From Gentiana macrophylla (lineage: Eukaryota; Streptophyta; Magnoliopsida; Gentianales; Gentianaceae), in the NCBI GenBank assembly GCA_026214975.1, contig JAOBSW010000893.1, forward strand, positions 20,001 through 84,000: a stretch of 64,000 bases of DNA, in the 5' to 3' direction. Positions 20,637-30,780 of this stretch are shown here, in pieces. Every line of letters starts with the position of its first letter. Position 1 is the first letter of the stretch. A program made the position numbers and the translations under genes. The notes under the pieces are model-generated. The model made no database searches and was not told the DNA's origin. It saw nothing but the letters and a program-made list of their open reading frames with translations.

Positions 20637-22782
20637 GTAATATTCCGATTTTCGGGAAAATGCAGACGTGTCATTTTACGAAAACGAAATATTGGGTTCG
20701 GTTAGTTTAATTATTTGGATATTTATGTATATAATTTCGAAAATTATATGTATATATTTAAGGAAATCCGATTTTAGTAAAAATGGGTGATTAAGGAAAA
20801 TCAGTGATTAGGTAATTTTCTAGATTTCTCCTATTTAAGGAAAAATAAACCTAATCACTCCCTCAAGCTTTTAATCAGATTTTTATTCCCCAAATTCGAG
20901 TTTGCTGCGTTTAAGAGCAATAGGAAGAGGCTGAGATACTTTCATCGATATCTGAGTCGATTCTTGATCGTTTTCAGTTTCGAGAGAAGCACCGGAATCG
21001 TCATAAGGAGAGCGTCGTTTCGGTATCAGAAAGTTGGAGCTTTTCTCAAGGTATGAAATTCGAATTACCTGCTGTTTTTGGTGAGTTTGATGGATCAAAA
21101 CTCATACCTTTCGTAGATTAATCGTTCGGAATCGTGTGATCGATGTTAATGCAAATTCGGATTGATCATATAGGTTTGTTGCAGAAAAGAGATCATTTTG
21201 TTGCTGTCTTTCCTGAGTTTTGGAGTTTGAACAGCTTGCTTAAGGCAAGAGGATCTTTCTACAAGTTAATTTATGGTTTATTAGGTTTTATGTTGAGATT
21301 TGATATGATTTTATGTTAGAAATCATACCTTCGTGTTGCCTAAGGATTTTGAGTTGTTAAGGTAGATAAAAGTCATGTTTTTCTGCTATTTTTCAGAGTA
21401 TTTTGATGTTGAACATATTTGGATTTGAGTAGAGATCGAAAAAGTGCATAAAAACTTGTTTAGAGAGCTTTGTTCGTTTAGTGCTTGCGTACACTAAACT
21501 AGTGTGCGCGCACATTTTTAAGGTGAATGTGGGCGACTTACAGAGTGTGCGCACATTCCCCTGGAATGTGCACACACTGGCCGGGCTGAATGTAATATTT
21601 CGCCCAATGTGCCTGGAATGTGCGCACATTGCTCCTGTTTTGATAAATAAGCTATTTTAAGATATGTTTGGGATTTTAAACGTTGTTTCATGATATAATA
21701 ACATTAATTAACCATAAACAAGCTTCGATTGAACTTCCGATTCGTTCAGTTAAAATACCGAATGTACTCTTAAAGGGAGTTGAAGTTCGGATCCGTCGGA
21801 AGGGCATGAAAGGGCTTGTGTTTTGATGAACTAGAGTTCATCAATGTCTGTGTAATTGATAGGATGTGATGTCTAGTTGTCTAAGTGAGGGAGTAGAGCT
21901 GATAAGGTGAGTAATATTCTGAAAACACTTAGGTGGCTAGTTAATTCACAATAACAATTACATATGTGTAGATAAAAGCTAAAACATCATTTATTCTCGG
22001 TTAGGCACTCTTTCATATCGGCGATGTGATACGTTCATAAAAGGTGAACAACGCTACTGGCCTTAAACATCGGAAGGGTAGTGGAGGAAATTCATCGGAC
22101 GTATAAGCGTATACCGGGAGACCCGGAGCTAATCGGTGCTAATCACCGTTAGTTAGAAAGTATATCTTCAGGCTGATGAACGCCATGCACAGTGTCTTGA
22201 GTAATGATGTAACAAAGATAAGATAAGTTAGAAACGTATAGTCATGACGTGTTGATGGACATAGAATGAACCTTAGATTGGGTCGGTTTCATTAAGATAA
22301 CCCTTATAATAAAATCTGATAATTATAACCTTAATTGAATGGTAGCTTCTACTTCTTACTTTGTACAATGTACTTACCTCAAATGCATGTTTATTTATGT
22401 GTTTGGGGAGAGAAGACGAAACAGTTAGTGAAGATTTGAGGAGGACTTTGATGACGACGTTTGAGGGCGCGGAGTTGAATGCCTTGATTATTTTCTGTTT
22501 TTAATTATTTCATAGACTTGGATTATTGTTGGAATTTGTAGTTTACTTTCAGTATTTCTTTTGGATTCATTGTGGATGTAATAAGTATTACATTTTCTAT
22601 CTTTAGTTATTTCTATTCTTGGATATTTGGAAAAAAAATTACCCGAGTCTTTTTGCTTCCGTTTGCTTTAATTTGATACGACATAGTAGAGGTTTACACG
22701 TAATCTTATTTATTTAATGTTATACGTGCAGAACATTCCTTTTTCCGGATGAGGACTCGGTGTCCGGGAATGGGGCGTTACA
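20637..22782 (+). mobile_element. Solo LTR, chromovirus type, with TSD CCTTT
   Basis: The sequence begins TGTAATATTCCG and ends GGGGCGTTACA. It is flanked by the perfect 5-bp duplication CCTTT at 20632-20636 and 22783-22787. The last 40 bases (GGACTCGGTGTCCGGGAA) match the LTR end of element B, so this is a relative of that family. No internal region is present, which indicates LTR-LTR recombination. Confidence 0.9.
21501..21630. repeat. Palindrome cassette in the solo LTR: GTGCGCAC family
   Basis: Four related palindromes occur in 130 bp: AGTGTGCGCGCACA (21501), AGTGTGCGCACATT (21544), AATGTGCACACACT (21565) and the perfect AATGTGCGCACATT (21617-21630). Confidence 0.85.
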
Positions 22783-22788
22783 CCTTTT

Positions 22789-23053
22789 CCCTCTCCGCTC
22801 CATTTTGTTTGGGACATTTTGGAACTCTTGAAATTTAAGGAAACATCATTTATTACATTGTCTAGTTATTAAAACATTACTAATTTACAATTACATCCCT
22901 TTTATATTGTCCTTATATTTTTTAATAAATGTTGATATGTGGGCATTTTAGACATTTAAGAAGCAAATTTAAGTCTAAACATTAGTAATGAGATTTATTT
23001 TGGGACATTCATAAAAGGAATATATCCCAAACAAATTGGGACGGAAGGAGTAT
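22789..23053. mobile_element. Stowaway-like MITE
   Basis: The left end CTCCGCTCCATTTTGTTTGGGA pairs with the right end TCCCAAACAAATTGGGACGGAAGGAG. The interior is AT-rich. It starts within a few bases of the solo LTR's right duplication. Confidence 0.75.
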
Positions 23054-23120
23054 GTTTTTCCTACATCTATCCTTATTTATTAAGGAGTGATAGAATAAAT
23101 ACAACATTGCATTAATTAAT

Positions 23121-23388
23121 TACTCCATCCGTTCCAAAATAACTGAGGCAGTTGGCAAAAAATTTTGTTTCAAAATAACTGAGGCAGAACATTTTTCAAA
23201 GCAGCATTTATTGCTAATTTTCCTACTTTACCCTTATTTAATACTAGATAAGAAATTAAAAGAATATTGCATTAATTGTTTCATAGAGATTTTTTAATCA
23301 TTGCATCCTTAAAGTCATAGCATTAAATCACATCATTAATAAGCGTGTTTTTGGCAACTGCCTCAGTTATTTTAGAACGGATGGAGTA
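23121..23388. mobile_element. Stowaway-like MITE with almost perfect ends
   Basis: The ends TACTCCATCCGTTCCAAAAT... and ...ATTTTAGAACGGATGGAGTA are inverted copies over 34 bp with one mismatch, which suggests recent activity. Confidence 0.85.
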
Positions 23389-23435
23389 TAGACTTAAGAG
23401 TTTTGTTTAGTCATTTGACATTCAAATTAAAATAT

Positions 23436-23702
23436 TACTCGCTCCGTTCCAATTTATCTGAGACAGTTGCCAAAATTACACATATTAAGAAAAGTGAATT
23501 AATGCATTGACTTTATAATGAAATGACTTAAAAGTCCTTGGAAATAATTAATGTGGTATTCTTTTTTATCTATCCTATTGCAATAAATAAGGTAAACCAA
23601 GGAAAAATATCATTAATGTTGCATTGGAAATGTAACTGTCTCAGATAATATGGAACAAATTATTTTGGCAACTGCTTCAGATAATTCGGAACGGAGGGAG
23701 TA
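23436..23702. mobile_element. Stowaway-like MITE
   Basis: The ends TACTCGCTCCGTTCCAAT and ATTCGGAACGGAGGGAGTA are imperfect inverted repeats. A partial second copy of the right end (TCAGATAATATGGAACA) lies just inside it. Confidence 0.78.
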
Positions 23703-24019
23703 ATTCATATTCTTAATATACATGTTTTTTATAACAACATCAGTTAATTTGGAACAGGAGACTATGGAAAATTTATCACAGGGATTTCCTCTAGGAAGCT
23801 GTCTACGTAAAAGATCTGGGCCACACAATTCCACACACAGAGCAGCTTTGTGTATTCCACCTCGTAAAGCTGTGTGGTCAGGATTCTCGCCACGTAGTTA
23901 GCTCCTATTGTGAAATTCCTACAAGAGAAACGGACAGGAGACTATGAATTGTGGGATGTTCGTGCCTAGATTATTTCCTTAGGTAGATAATTGGTTCATT
24001 GAAAAAATCATTATCATTA
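23703..24019. other. Spacer between the MITE cluster and the Helitron
   Basis: No gene is visible. The word ACAGGAGACTATG occurs twice (about 23754 and 23934). Confidence 0.4.
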
Positions 24020-24352
24020 TCATTACTATATTAAAAGAGCGGGTGTGTTTCCCCCTAAATAAAGTGTTTCCCTTGAAAATTGTTACAAATTTAATTTAGT
24101 AAAGGAAAGAAATCAGGAAGGTGAAATTTCCGGCTAATGGTGAAATTTAAAGAAAAGCGTAATTAATGACTATCTAATTAGATTGCCGCATGTTGATAAT
24201 GTGATATTCTTTCTTGTTCACATTCATGTTGATCTATACGTAATTAATGACTATCTAATTTCCGGATAATGGTGAAATTTTAATTGTTATATTCTATGCG
24301 GGTGTGTTTCCGCATTATAAATCAAGTGTTTCCGGCTAATGGTGAAATTTTT

Positions 24353-24372
24353 AACTCATCCATTTATTTTCT

Positions 24373-24408
<36 letters not shown>

Positions 24409-24419
24409 ATCCCTTTATT
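24353..24419 (+). mobile_element. Poly(A)-only insertion with 16-bp target duplication
   Basis: A run of 32 A (24374-24405) is flanked by AACTCATCCATTTATT (24353-24368) and AACTCATCCCTTTATT (24404-24419), a direct repeat with one mismatch. Only TTCTC separates the left copy from the A run. This looks like target-primed reverse transcription that stopped almost at once. Confidence 0.6.
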
Positions 24420-25544
24420 AATTAGACACGTAGGCAGAATAATAAAAAATAAAAAGAATGAACGGATACATTAATAAAATATCATTGATTGGTATTATAC
24501 TTATTTATAATAATCATAACGTGGTGATCATTTCTTTCGGTTATCCTTGATTGTTTGAATAAAAGTTATGATTAATTTTATCAATAATCATCATCAAATC
24601 AAATCAAATTACAATATAAAACCATAATAAATATACATCCCCAAAGAAAAAACACGTTAAAAAATCCAAATAATCATTCCTTAATAAATATTAAATTAAA
24701 AGATCATTCCTTAAAACACGTTAACATTGTTTCCTTCCTTAAAAATTTAAATCTTTCCCAGCAAAAAAACACATTAAATAACTTAGATAAAAGCGTAGTA
24801 ATAAAGATCAGATAAAGTCTTTAAAAAAATTGTGTTCATGGGTATGGTTTGATGGATTATACCTTCTTCTGCCAGATAACTTTTAAAAGGCAATGTATTC
24901 ACCATCAGTATCAATATAATTTTACTTGTAGTATCAAATAATTTTTGAACAAGAGCCTCAAAACGCATAAAAACACAAATAACATCATATATACGAATTC
25001 ATGGATAAAACCATGTATACTTGATAAAATTATGTAATATTTGAAACCATCACACGACACAATTGAGGATGTCCAAACACCAGTGAAATTAATCTTTAGG
25101 GGAAGGGATAACATAAATTGAAGTAGCAAAAGAAATTTTGTGACTTTTGTTTTCTAAACAAGCAAAACAAAGGGAATAAACAGTCGTGGTGGCAACACTT
25201 AGATCATTTTGACAAAGAATATTTTGAAAATGTGGGTATTTGTGTGACCAAGACGATGATGCCAAACACTTTTTGATATTTTATTCAATGTGAAAAGCTG
25301 GAAAAGGAGAGTTTGTTCATTCATACAATCCATTTTTATGGTTTATTGAATCATAGGAGTAGTAGTTTGAAGATCCCTCAAAGGAATCTAGAGGGTAAGA
25401 AGTCAAAAGAAACATTATGGGATTGACAAACCTAAGAGATAGATAAAAAAATTACGAGACATGCTAGGAACACTACGAACATTGAAATGAGTGAGATCGG
25501 TGATCCTGCATATGGTACTCCTCAGGCTCATACAGCATTTGGGT

Positions 25545-26160
25545 CGACATGGGCTCAACTCGATATTGGGCCACAACCAAAGAAGGTCCATCTTTAGTAC
25601 ATCGCATGCCGCTTTATATCTTCAACCGATATGATGCATGTTGTCTTCATCGACATGGTGCATGTCACCTTACATCCCTCATAACCGGTAAGATACAAGA
25701 GGCGTACACATTCTCTTATTGCCGGCGTTGTGTAGGTTACATCGGTCATTTATGCTCATACAATACATGTCATCCTCGACCTCATGCAACGGTTACATTC
25801 TCTTCAATGATCGTTCCGGACTTCACACGGACATTACTCCATGATAGAAACTGTTATGGTGATGGCTATAAATTATATGTTCCATTATGGCTTGAGCCAT
25901 AACTTATCCATAACATGCCCCATTACATCAATATGTGGTAAACTCCTTTTACCACGACTTCAATGCATCATAATCTACTCCCTCACAAGCTTAGGGAGAG
26001 GTATATAAATGATCATCATCCTCAATTACAAGGTACATACATAATACGCTTGATATACATTCTCGCTTACTATCTTAACGGAAATTCCTCTATTCAAATA
26101 TTCCTTGAGCATGACAGTGTCCCCCCGGAGAAAGCTCCGGCACCCCTCACGCTTTTTTGA
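25545..26160 (+). mobile_element. LTR-like fragment with promoter-like TATA
   Basis: The stretch contains AGGTATATAAATG near 26000 and then CTTGAGCATGACAGTGTCCC, AGAAAGCTCCGGCACCCCTC (26105-26150), which recalls the promoter-to-end part of gypsy LTRs. Its first 100 bp recur imperfectly at about 27114-27210. An open frame of 117 codons here is not a gene. Confidence 0.45.
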
Positions 26161-26259
26161 GTTTTGCATCCCCACTCGAAAAAATTACTTGGATCATCAA
26201 TCAGATGTCTATTTACCTGTATATCAACTCAATTGTAACTCGGACGATTTCAGACATCG

Positions 26260-27131
26260 TCAAGCATCATTCAATGTAAAATATTTCGAAGAAGACGAGA
26301 AAATAGAACCAATGTGTGTGATGGCAAGATTATTTCCATCACCAACCATGATGTCTTTATTGCCAGAATAAGGTGTGTGTAATGCCAAATTACGGAGCAT
26401 CCAAAGGTGCTTAAGAAGATGCAATGTTGAAGGGCTGGACCGAATGCAAAATATTGTGAGAGGTTGAACCTGGTAAGAATTGCACAATTTCTCAGAATGT
26501 CCTTGCAATTTTCACATTGATATACCCAAGTAAGGTTTTTTAGGGGAAAAAACCGGGCCTACTCCATGCGAGAAAGTACTTTGTGTCTGTTTCCAAGAAT
26601 TAGGAACATTGGGGCATGAAAATGAACCAGCACTCTGACAGGGATGTCATACAGCTGAATGAGCTGTAACAAGACCAGCAAGAACAACTGGCTGCAACTT
26701 TTATGGAAGAGTCTCATAATTAAGTAGCATTTCATAGAGCTCTTTAAAATCAATGGGGGTGTCACATGCCTGACAACCCTAGCCAACTCTTTATAGTCAT
26801 CTCTCAAATCGTCCGAAATAAGTTTCACAAGACCATATGGATCCGTAGACTAATTCATCAAACACATTTTCACAACATGAAGATAATTAGAGACTGTTTA
26901 AGTATATTTTTGGGTAGATTTGAGGTACTTTGCATATGTATCATATAAAGTATTCCATGCCTCACGAAGAATTATTTGCCTAAGTGATAAAGGGAATGAT
27001 ATTTTGAGAAATAGAAGAAATAAGATATGTTCATGAGACCACCGCAGACACGCCACACTCATTTCATTAGGCACCATGTAGAGTGATAAATGACATATCA
27101 ACATATGGGATGAGATGAGCTCACTCAACAT
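26260..27131 (-). pseudogene. Ty1/copia gag-protease remnant
   Basis: On the minus strand, gag-like phrases (AWNTLYDTYAKYLKS, LRDDYKELARVVRHVTPP) are followed by a protease-side phrase (LALHTPYSGNKDIMVGDGNN, then LAITHIGSI, then FTLND). The last is the conserved stretch after the copia protease active site. Frames are broken and the protease DSG box itself is not readable. Confidence 0.65.
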
Positions 27132-27210
27132 TGGGCCTCAACCAACCAAGCTCCATCTTTAGAACAACGCGATGCTACTTTATATCATAATCCGACATAC
27201 TATACATTTT
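27114..27210 (+). repeat. Second copy of the 25549 repeat
   Basis: Words ATTGGGCCTCAACCAA, CTCCATCTTTAGAACA and CTTTATATCA align with ATTGGGCCACAACCAA, GTCCATCTTTAGTACA and CTTTATATCT at 25563-25618, in direct orientation 1.57 kb apart. They may be LTR remnants of one element. Confidence 0.5.
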
Positions 27211-27746
27211 TCATGGACTTATCTAAAGAGTTGTTTAGAAAGTAAAACATCATCAAAAAGTAACTATATAATTTTTTGTAAATGTTCATAGTTTTACTAG
27301 ATAATTATGAAGAACATGATATTAAATACTAAGATTTGTAAATGATTATTATCTTTAAATTGGTGATAAATATATCGAGTACATGAATAAAGTCAAAATA
27401 CTAATAAATATAAAACAATATCATTTTATATAATTATTGATAATAGCATATGTATACTTTAGGAGGAATAAATATTTAATAAATTATGTATTAATTAATA
27501 ATGTTATCTTCAAAATTTTAAAAGTTTTATTTCAGTAAAACACGCGTACACTTTCTGTCTTCACTATGACTCGAATCCGAAGCATAATTCGAGAGCGCCA
27601 CATAATTACCACTCGCCAATTCTATTGGCTTATCATGACCAATTTAAATCAACATCAAGACATGTATTACAAATTTACAAATTAACCCCAACAATATATA
27701 ACAATTAACAATCAATACAACAATAATAAACACATTAAAGACATGT

Positions 27747-27774
27747 CACGTGCATCGCACGTGTCTTTTACTAG
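27747..27774 (+). other. Helitron 3' terminal hairpin and CTAG
   Basis: The 7-bp stem CACGTGC/GCACGTG has loop ATC, then GTCTTTTACTAG-like sequence ending at CTAG. Spacing of 11 nt between hairpin and end is normal for Helitrons. Confidence 0.7.
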
Positions 27775-27993
27775 TAAAATAAAAATACAGCTATACGTCC
27801 CCGAAAAGAAAAAAGAAAAAATAGAAAAAATAATCCGTCCCCCGCCCGCACCAAATAAAACTGGAAATTGGGGTCGCTGACTTGGTGTCGTCTTTTTCCC
27901 TCGTCTTTATTGTTCTTTCTTGTCAACAGTTGCTCCCAGTTCCAATTCCAAACCCCATTCTGCAACCGACAGCTCCTCCCTTCTCTTCCAGCC
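27775..27993 (+). promoter_or_regulatory. Promoter and 5' UTR region of the armadillo-repeat gene
   Basis: The region begins directly at the Helitron end, so the Helitron may have replaced or supplied the upstream sequence. It holds A-rich runs and then a pyrimidine-rich leader (27890-27990). No clear TATA box is seen. Confidence 0.4.
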
Positions 27994-29648
27994 ATGGAAG
28001 AAGAAGATAAAGCTGCGCCGGTGATTTCACCTTCCAACCTCAATATCTCAATCACATCTCTTATCGTTTCCATCCCAAAAACCAAGTGTTTCAAACCCAA
28101 ATGGTCTATCATTTCCACAAAGCTCACCACTCTCCAATCCCATATTTCTGACCTCTCCAAAACCTCCGACTTCTTTCCCGACCTTCTTCGTTCAGTCCAA
28201 GCAACTCTCGCCGACGCCCTTTCCCTCTCCGTCCTCTGCCACTCGCCGACGCCGCCTCATGGCAAGCTAATGACCCAAAATGAAGTTGACTCACTGACGG
28301 CTAGGATTGACTTCCACATAAACGACCTCGACGTCATTATCAAGAGCGGGGTTCTTGGTGGTGGCGGTCACCGGAACGGCGTCGTTTCGAAGAAAGAGTC
28401 AACTGGGGTTGAGTTCCGGAGCCTTATAACTCGACTTCAAATCGGGTCTCCAGAGTCGAAGAGCTCGACCCTTGACTCGGTGTTGAATCTTCTCCAGGAA
28501 GATGACAAGAACGTATTAATCGCTGTGGCGCAGGGGATTGTTCCGGTGTTCGTGCGCCTACTGGATTCCAACTCCCACCATTTAGAAATCAAGGAGAAAT
28601 CGGTGACGGCGATCGCCAAAATCTCCACCGTTGATTCAATCAAGCACGTTTTGATCGCCGAGGGTTTGGGGCTTCTGCATAATCTCCTCCGTCTGCTTGA
28701 TTCCGGTGGTGTTTTCGCTAGAGAAAAGTCCTGTATTGCCCTTCAAGCTTTGAGCCAAACCAAGGAAAACGCAAGGGCAATCGCTTCAAGAGGTGGGATT
28801 TCATCATTATTGGTGATATGCAATAGTGGGACCCCGATTTCTCAAGCCACGGCTGCCGGTGTCTTGAAAAATCTCTCCACTTTCCCTGAAATCAAAGCCA
28901 TTTTCATAGAAGAAAACGCAGTATCGATTCTATTAGGCTTATTGAATGCTGGCACAGTTTTAGCTCAAGAAAATGCTATAGCTTGTTTGAATAATTTGAT
29001 TCTTGATGATGATGAAATCAAGTTGGCAGTTGCTCGGGAAGGCCTAATTGATGCATTAAGTAATTGTTGGGATTCGGTTAATTCATCCCAAAATCCAGAG
29101 GTTGCAATCGATATGATCCGAATATTGGCTATTAATCCACTAATTGCAGAGGCACTTGTCGAAAACGGGTTCTTGATTCGGGTTATTAGAATGATCAGTT
29201 GTGGGGTTTTGGGAGCAAGAATATCAGCTGCTAAAGCCATGTTTGAGTTAGCTTATAACACGAAAACACGTAAAGAAGCAGGGGAAATGGGCTGCATTTC
29301 ACATTTAGTGGCTATGCTAGATGGAAAAGCCATTGATGAGAAAGAAGCTGCGGCAAAAGCCTTGTCCAATTTAATGGTTAATCCTGGAAATAGGAAGATT
29401 TTCCAGAGAGAAGAGAAAGGATTGCCTTTACAGTGCAGCTTTTGGATCCTTTGGTGAAAAATCTGGATAAGAAATATCCTATAATGATATTGAGTTTGCT
29501 TCTTCATTCGAAAAAATGTCGTAAACAGATGCTGGCGTTGGGAGCTGTTCGCCATTTGCAGAAGCTTGTGGAGACAGATGTGGAAGGTGGGAAAAAGCTT
29601 CAAGAATCACTCAGCCATGGTAAGCTATGGAGAATTTTTGCAAGATAA
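27994..29648 (+). CDS. Armadillo-repeat protein, single exon, one internal frameshift
   Basis: The ATG at 27994 is chosen over the longer upstream frame because it has a good plant context (GCCATGG) and begins an acidic start (MEEEDKAAP). The protein of about 551 residues has a helical N-terminal part of about 130 residues. Repeats of armadillo type follow from about residue 180: LLQEDDKNVLIAVAQGIVPV, KSVTAIAKIS, GLGLLHNLLRLL, KSCIALQALSQ, GGISSLLVIC, AAGVLKNLS, ENAIACLNNLI, EAAAKALSNLMV. It resembles plant ARM-repeat superfamily proteins that serve as binding scaffolds; no U-box or kinase domain is present. Near 29420 one base is missing (GGATTG for expected GGAATTG). Without correction the frame stops at 29455; the other frame continues with QLLDPLVKNLDKKYPIM to a stop at 29646. 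The partner is unknown. Confidence 0.85.
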
Positions 29649-30170
29649 CGATGGTGTTCATTGAAGAAATGAGGTAGAGAATAAAATAATTGTATAAGAA
29701 ATAATTAAAAAAAAAGAAAAAAAGAAAAGAAATATTCATGTGGATGTTGCTTTGTATGTAAAATAATTGCAACTTTTATTAGGGGTGAGTTGTTATTATT
29801 TTTAAATTCATATCTTGTGGTGAGATGTTTAGAAAAAAAAAAAAAAAAAAAAAAAAAAAAGGTACATGTCATAAGTCTGGCTGATGGAGGGAAGATGGTA
29901 GATAAAAAGTGTAACATCTTTGGTTTGGTGAGCTAACTTGTTTCTTTAAGGATATATCGTTTTCGTTATTTCATACCTTTGGTTGTTAAACTTGTACCTG
30001 GTCTCTCTTTTTTTACTTTGTTTATTATTTTGTCAACATGGTAAGGTGTGGAGAATCTTTTTAGACTTACGGTTTATGCAAATATTTGTATCAATTATTT
30101 CAGATTATATTCATTCAATAATGATTAAGATTATAAAAGAGGAAATGTCATTATATAGTGATGTTGTAAT
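29649..30170 (+). other. 3' flank of the armadillo-repeat gene
   Basis: A possible poly(A) signal AATAAA lies at 29680-29685, 32 bp after the stop. A pure run of 28 A fills 29833-29860. At about 30038-30058 the bases CATGGTAAGGTGTGGAGAATC resemble the gene's own 3' end at 29617 (CATGGTAAGCTATGGAGAAT). Confidence 0.5.
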
Positions 30171-30613
30171 TGTGACATGAACTATGCAGCCGAGTCTGTG
30201 AGGAAGTCCATTTTGTCAGCTGAGCGGTATGCTGTTGTTGAGTTTGATGTTCTGTTGTGTTAGCATAGTGATTGTCTGTTGCATCTGGTCAGCTGAGTTG
30301 GTTCTTAGCCGACTTCGGGAACACGTCTGCATGAATTTCGTCTGTATTTAGGGTTACTTTTGCGGTACTTCAGTCATTGTCTGATTTGACTGTTAAGACG
30401 GTTATAGTTTGATTTCCAAAGCCTATAAATAATGTTGTAATTGTAACATCTGTGTAACCTTCTGTAAATAATAAAATATCATCGTTTGCCCATGGAGTGG
30501 TCGACATATTGCCGGAAACCACGTTAAATCCGTGTTCTTGTTTCTGCACTTGTTGTTTGTAATATATGTTTTTTCTCACAATTACCATCAATCCCTGACG
30601 ATCCGTTACGACA
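30171..30613 (+). mobile_element. Ty1/copia 5' LTR (element E)
   Basis: The right edge is fixed by ...TTACGACA followed after three bases by a methionine-initiator primer site. CCTATAAATAATG at 30422 is a good TATA box. The left edge (TGTGACATGA at 30171) is a guess, because no second LTR is available to compare. Confidence 0.6.
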
Positions 30614-30616
30614 AAT

Positions 30617-30628
30617 TGGTATCAGAGC
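30617..30628 (+). promoter_or_regulatory. Primer-binding site, initiator tRNA-Met, of copia element E
   Basis: TGGTATCAGAGC is the exact complement of the 3' end of plant initiator tRNA-Met. Confidence 0.88.
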
Positions 30629-30737
30629 GTTCAAGTTTATCAAGGAATCGATGAATCTGTTTGAAGCAAGGTTTGTTAGCACTAATGTCACAATTGACAT
30701 TAGGTTTTGGGATCAACGACGTTTTTTAGTGAGAAAG

Positions 30738-30780
30738 ATGTCCGATTTAAGCGTCAAAATCGAGAAGTTTGAGGAGAAAT
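30738..30780 (+). pseudogene. Start of copia gag, split by element B
   Basis: MSDLSVKIEKFEE is a typical copia Gag start. The gene is interrupted at 30780 and resumes at 46826 on the far side of element B. Confidence 0.75.

Larger units (their letters stand above)
24020..27774 (+). mobile_element. Candidate non-autonomous Helitron
   Basis: The left end TCATTACTATATTAAAAGAG, followed by GGGTGTGTTTCC, has the TC start and the subterminal words seen in many plant Helitrons. The right end has the hairpin CACGTGC-ATC-GCACGTG (27747-27763), then 11 bases ending in CTAG. The flanks are A on the left and T on the right, as expected for A|T insertion. No Rep/helicase is present. The interior holds copia and LTR debris, so it either carried these or was invaded by them. 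Confidence 0.65.

Noticed and set aside
25549..25902. Open frame of 117 codons
   Set aside because: It lies in an LTR-like fragment, shows no recognisable domain, and starts at no convincing context.
27868..27993. Upstream extension of the armadillo protein by 42 codons
   Set aside because: It begins at a non-ATG or weak start in a pyrimidine-rich leader; the GCCATGG at 27994 is the better start.
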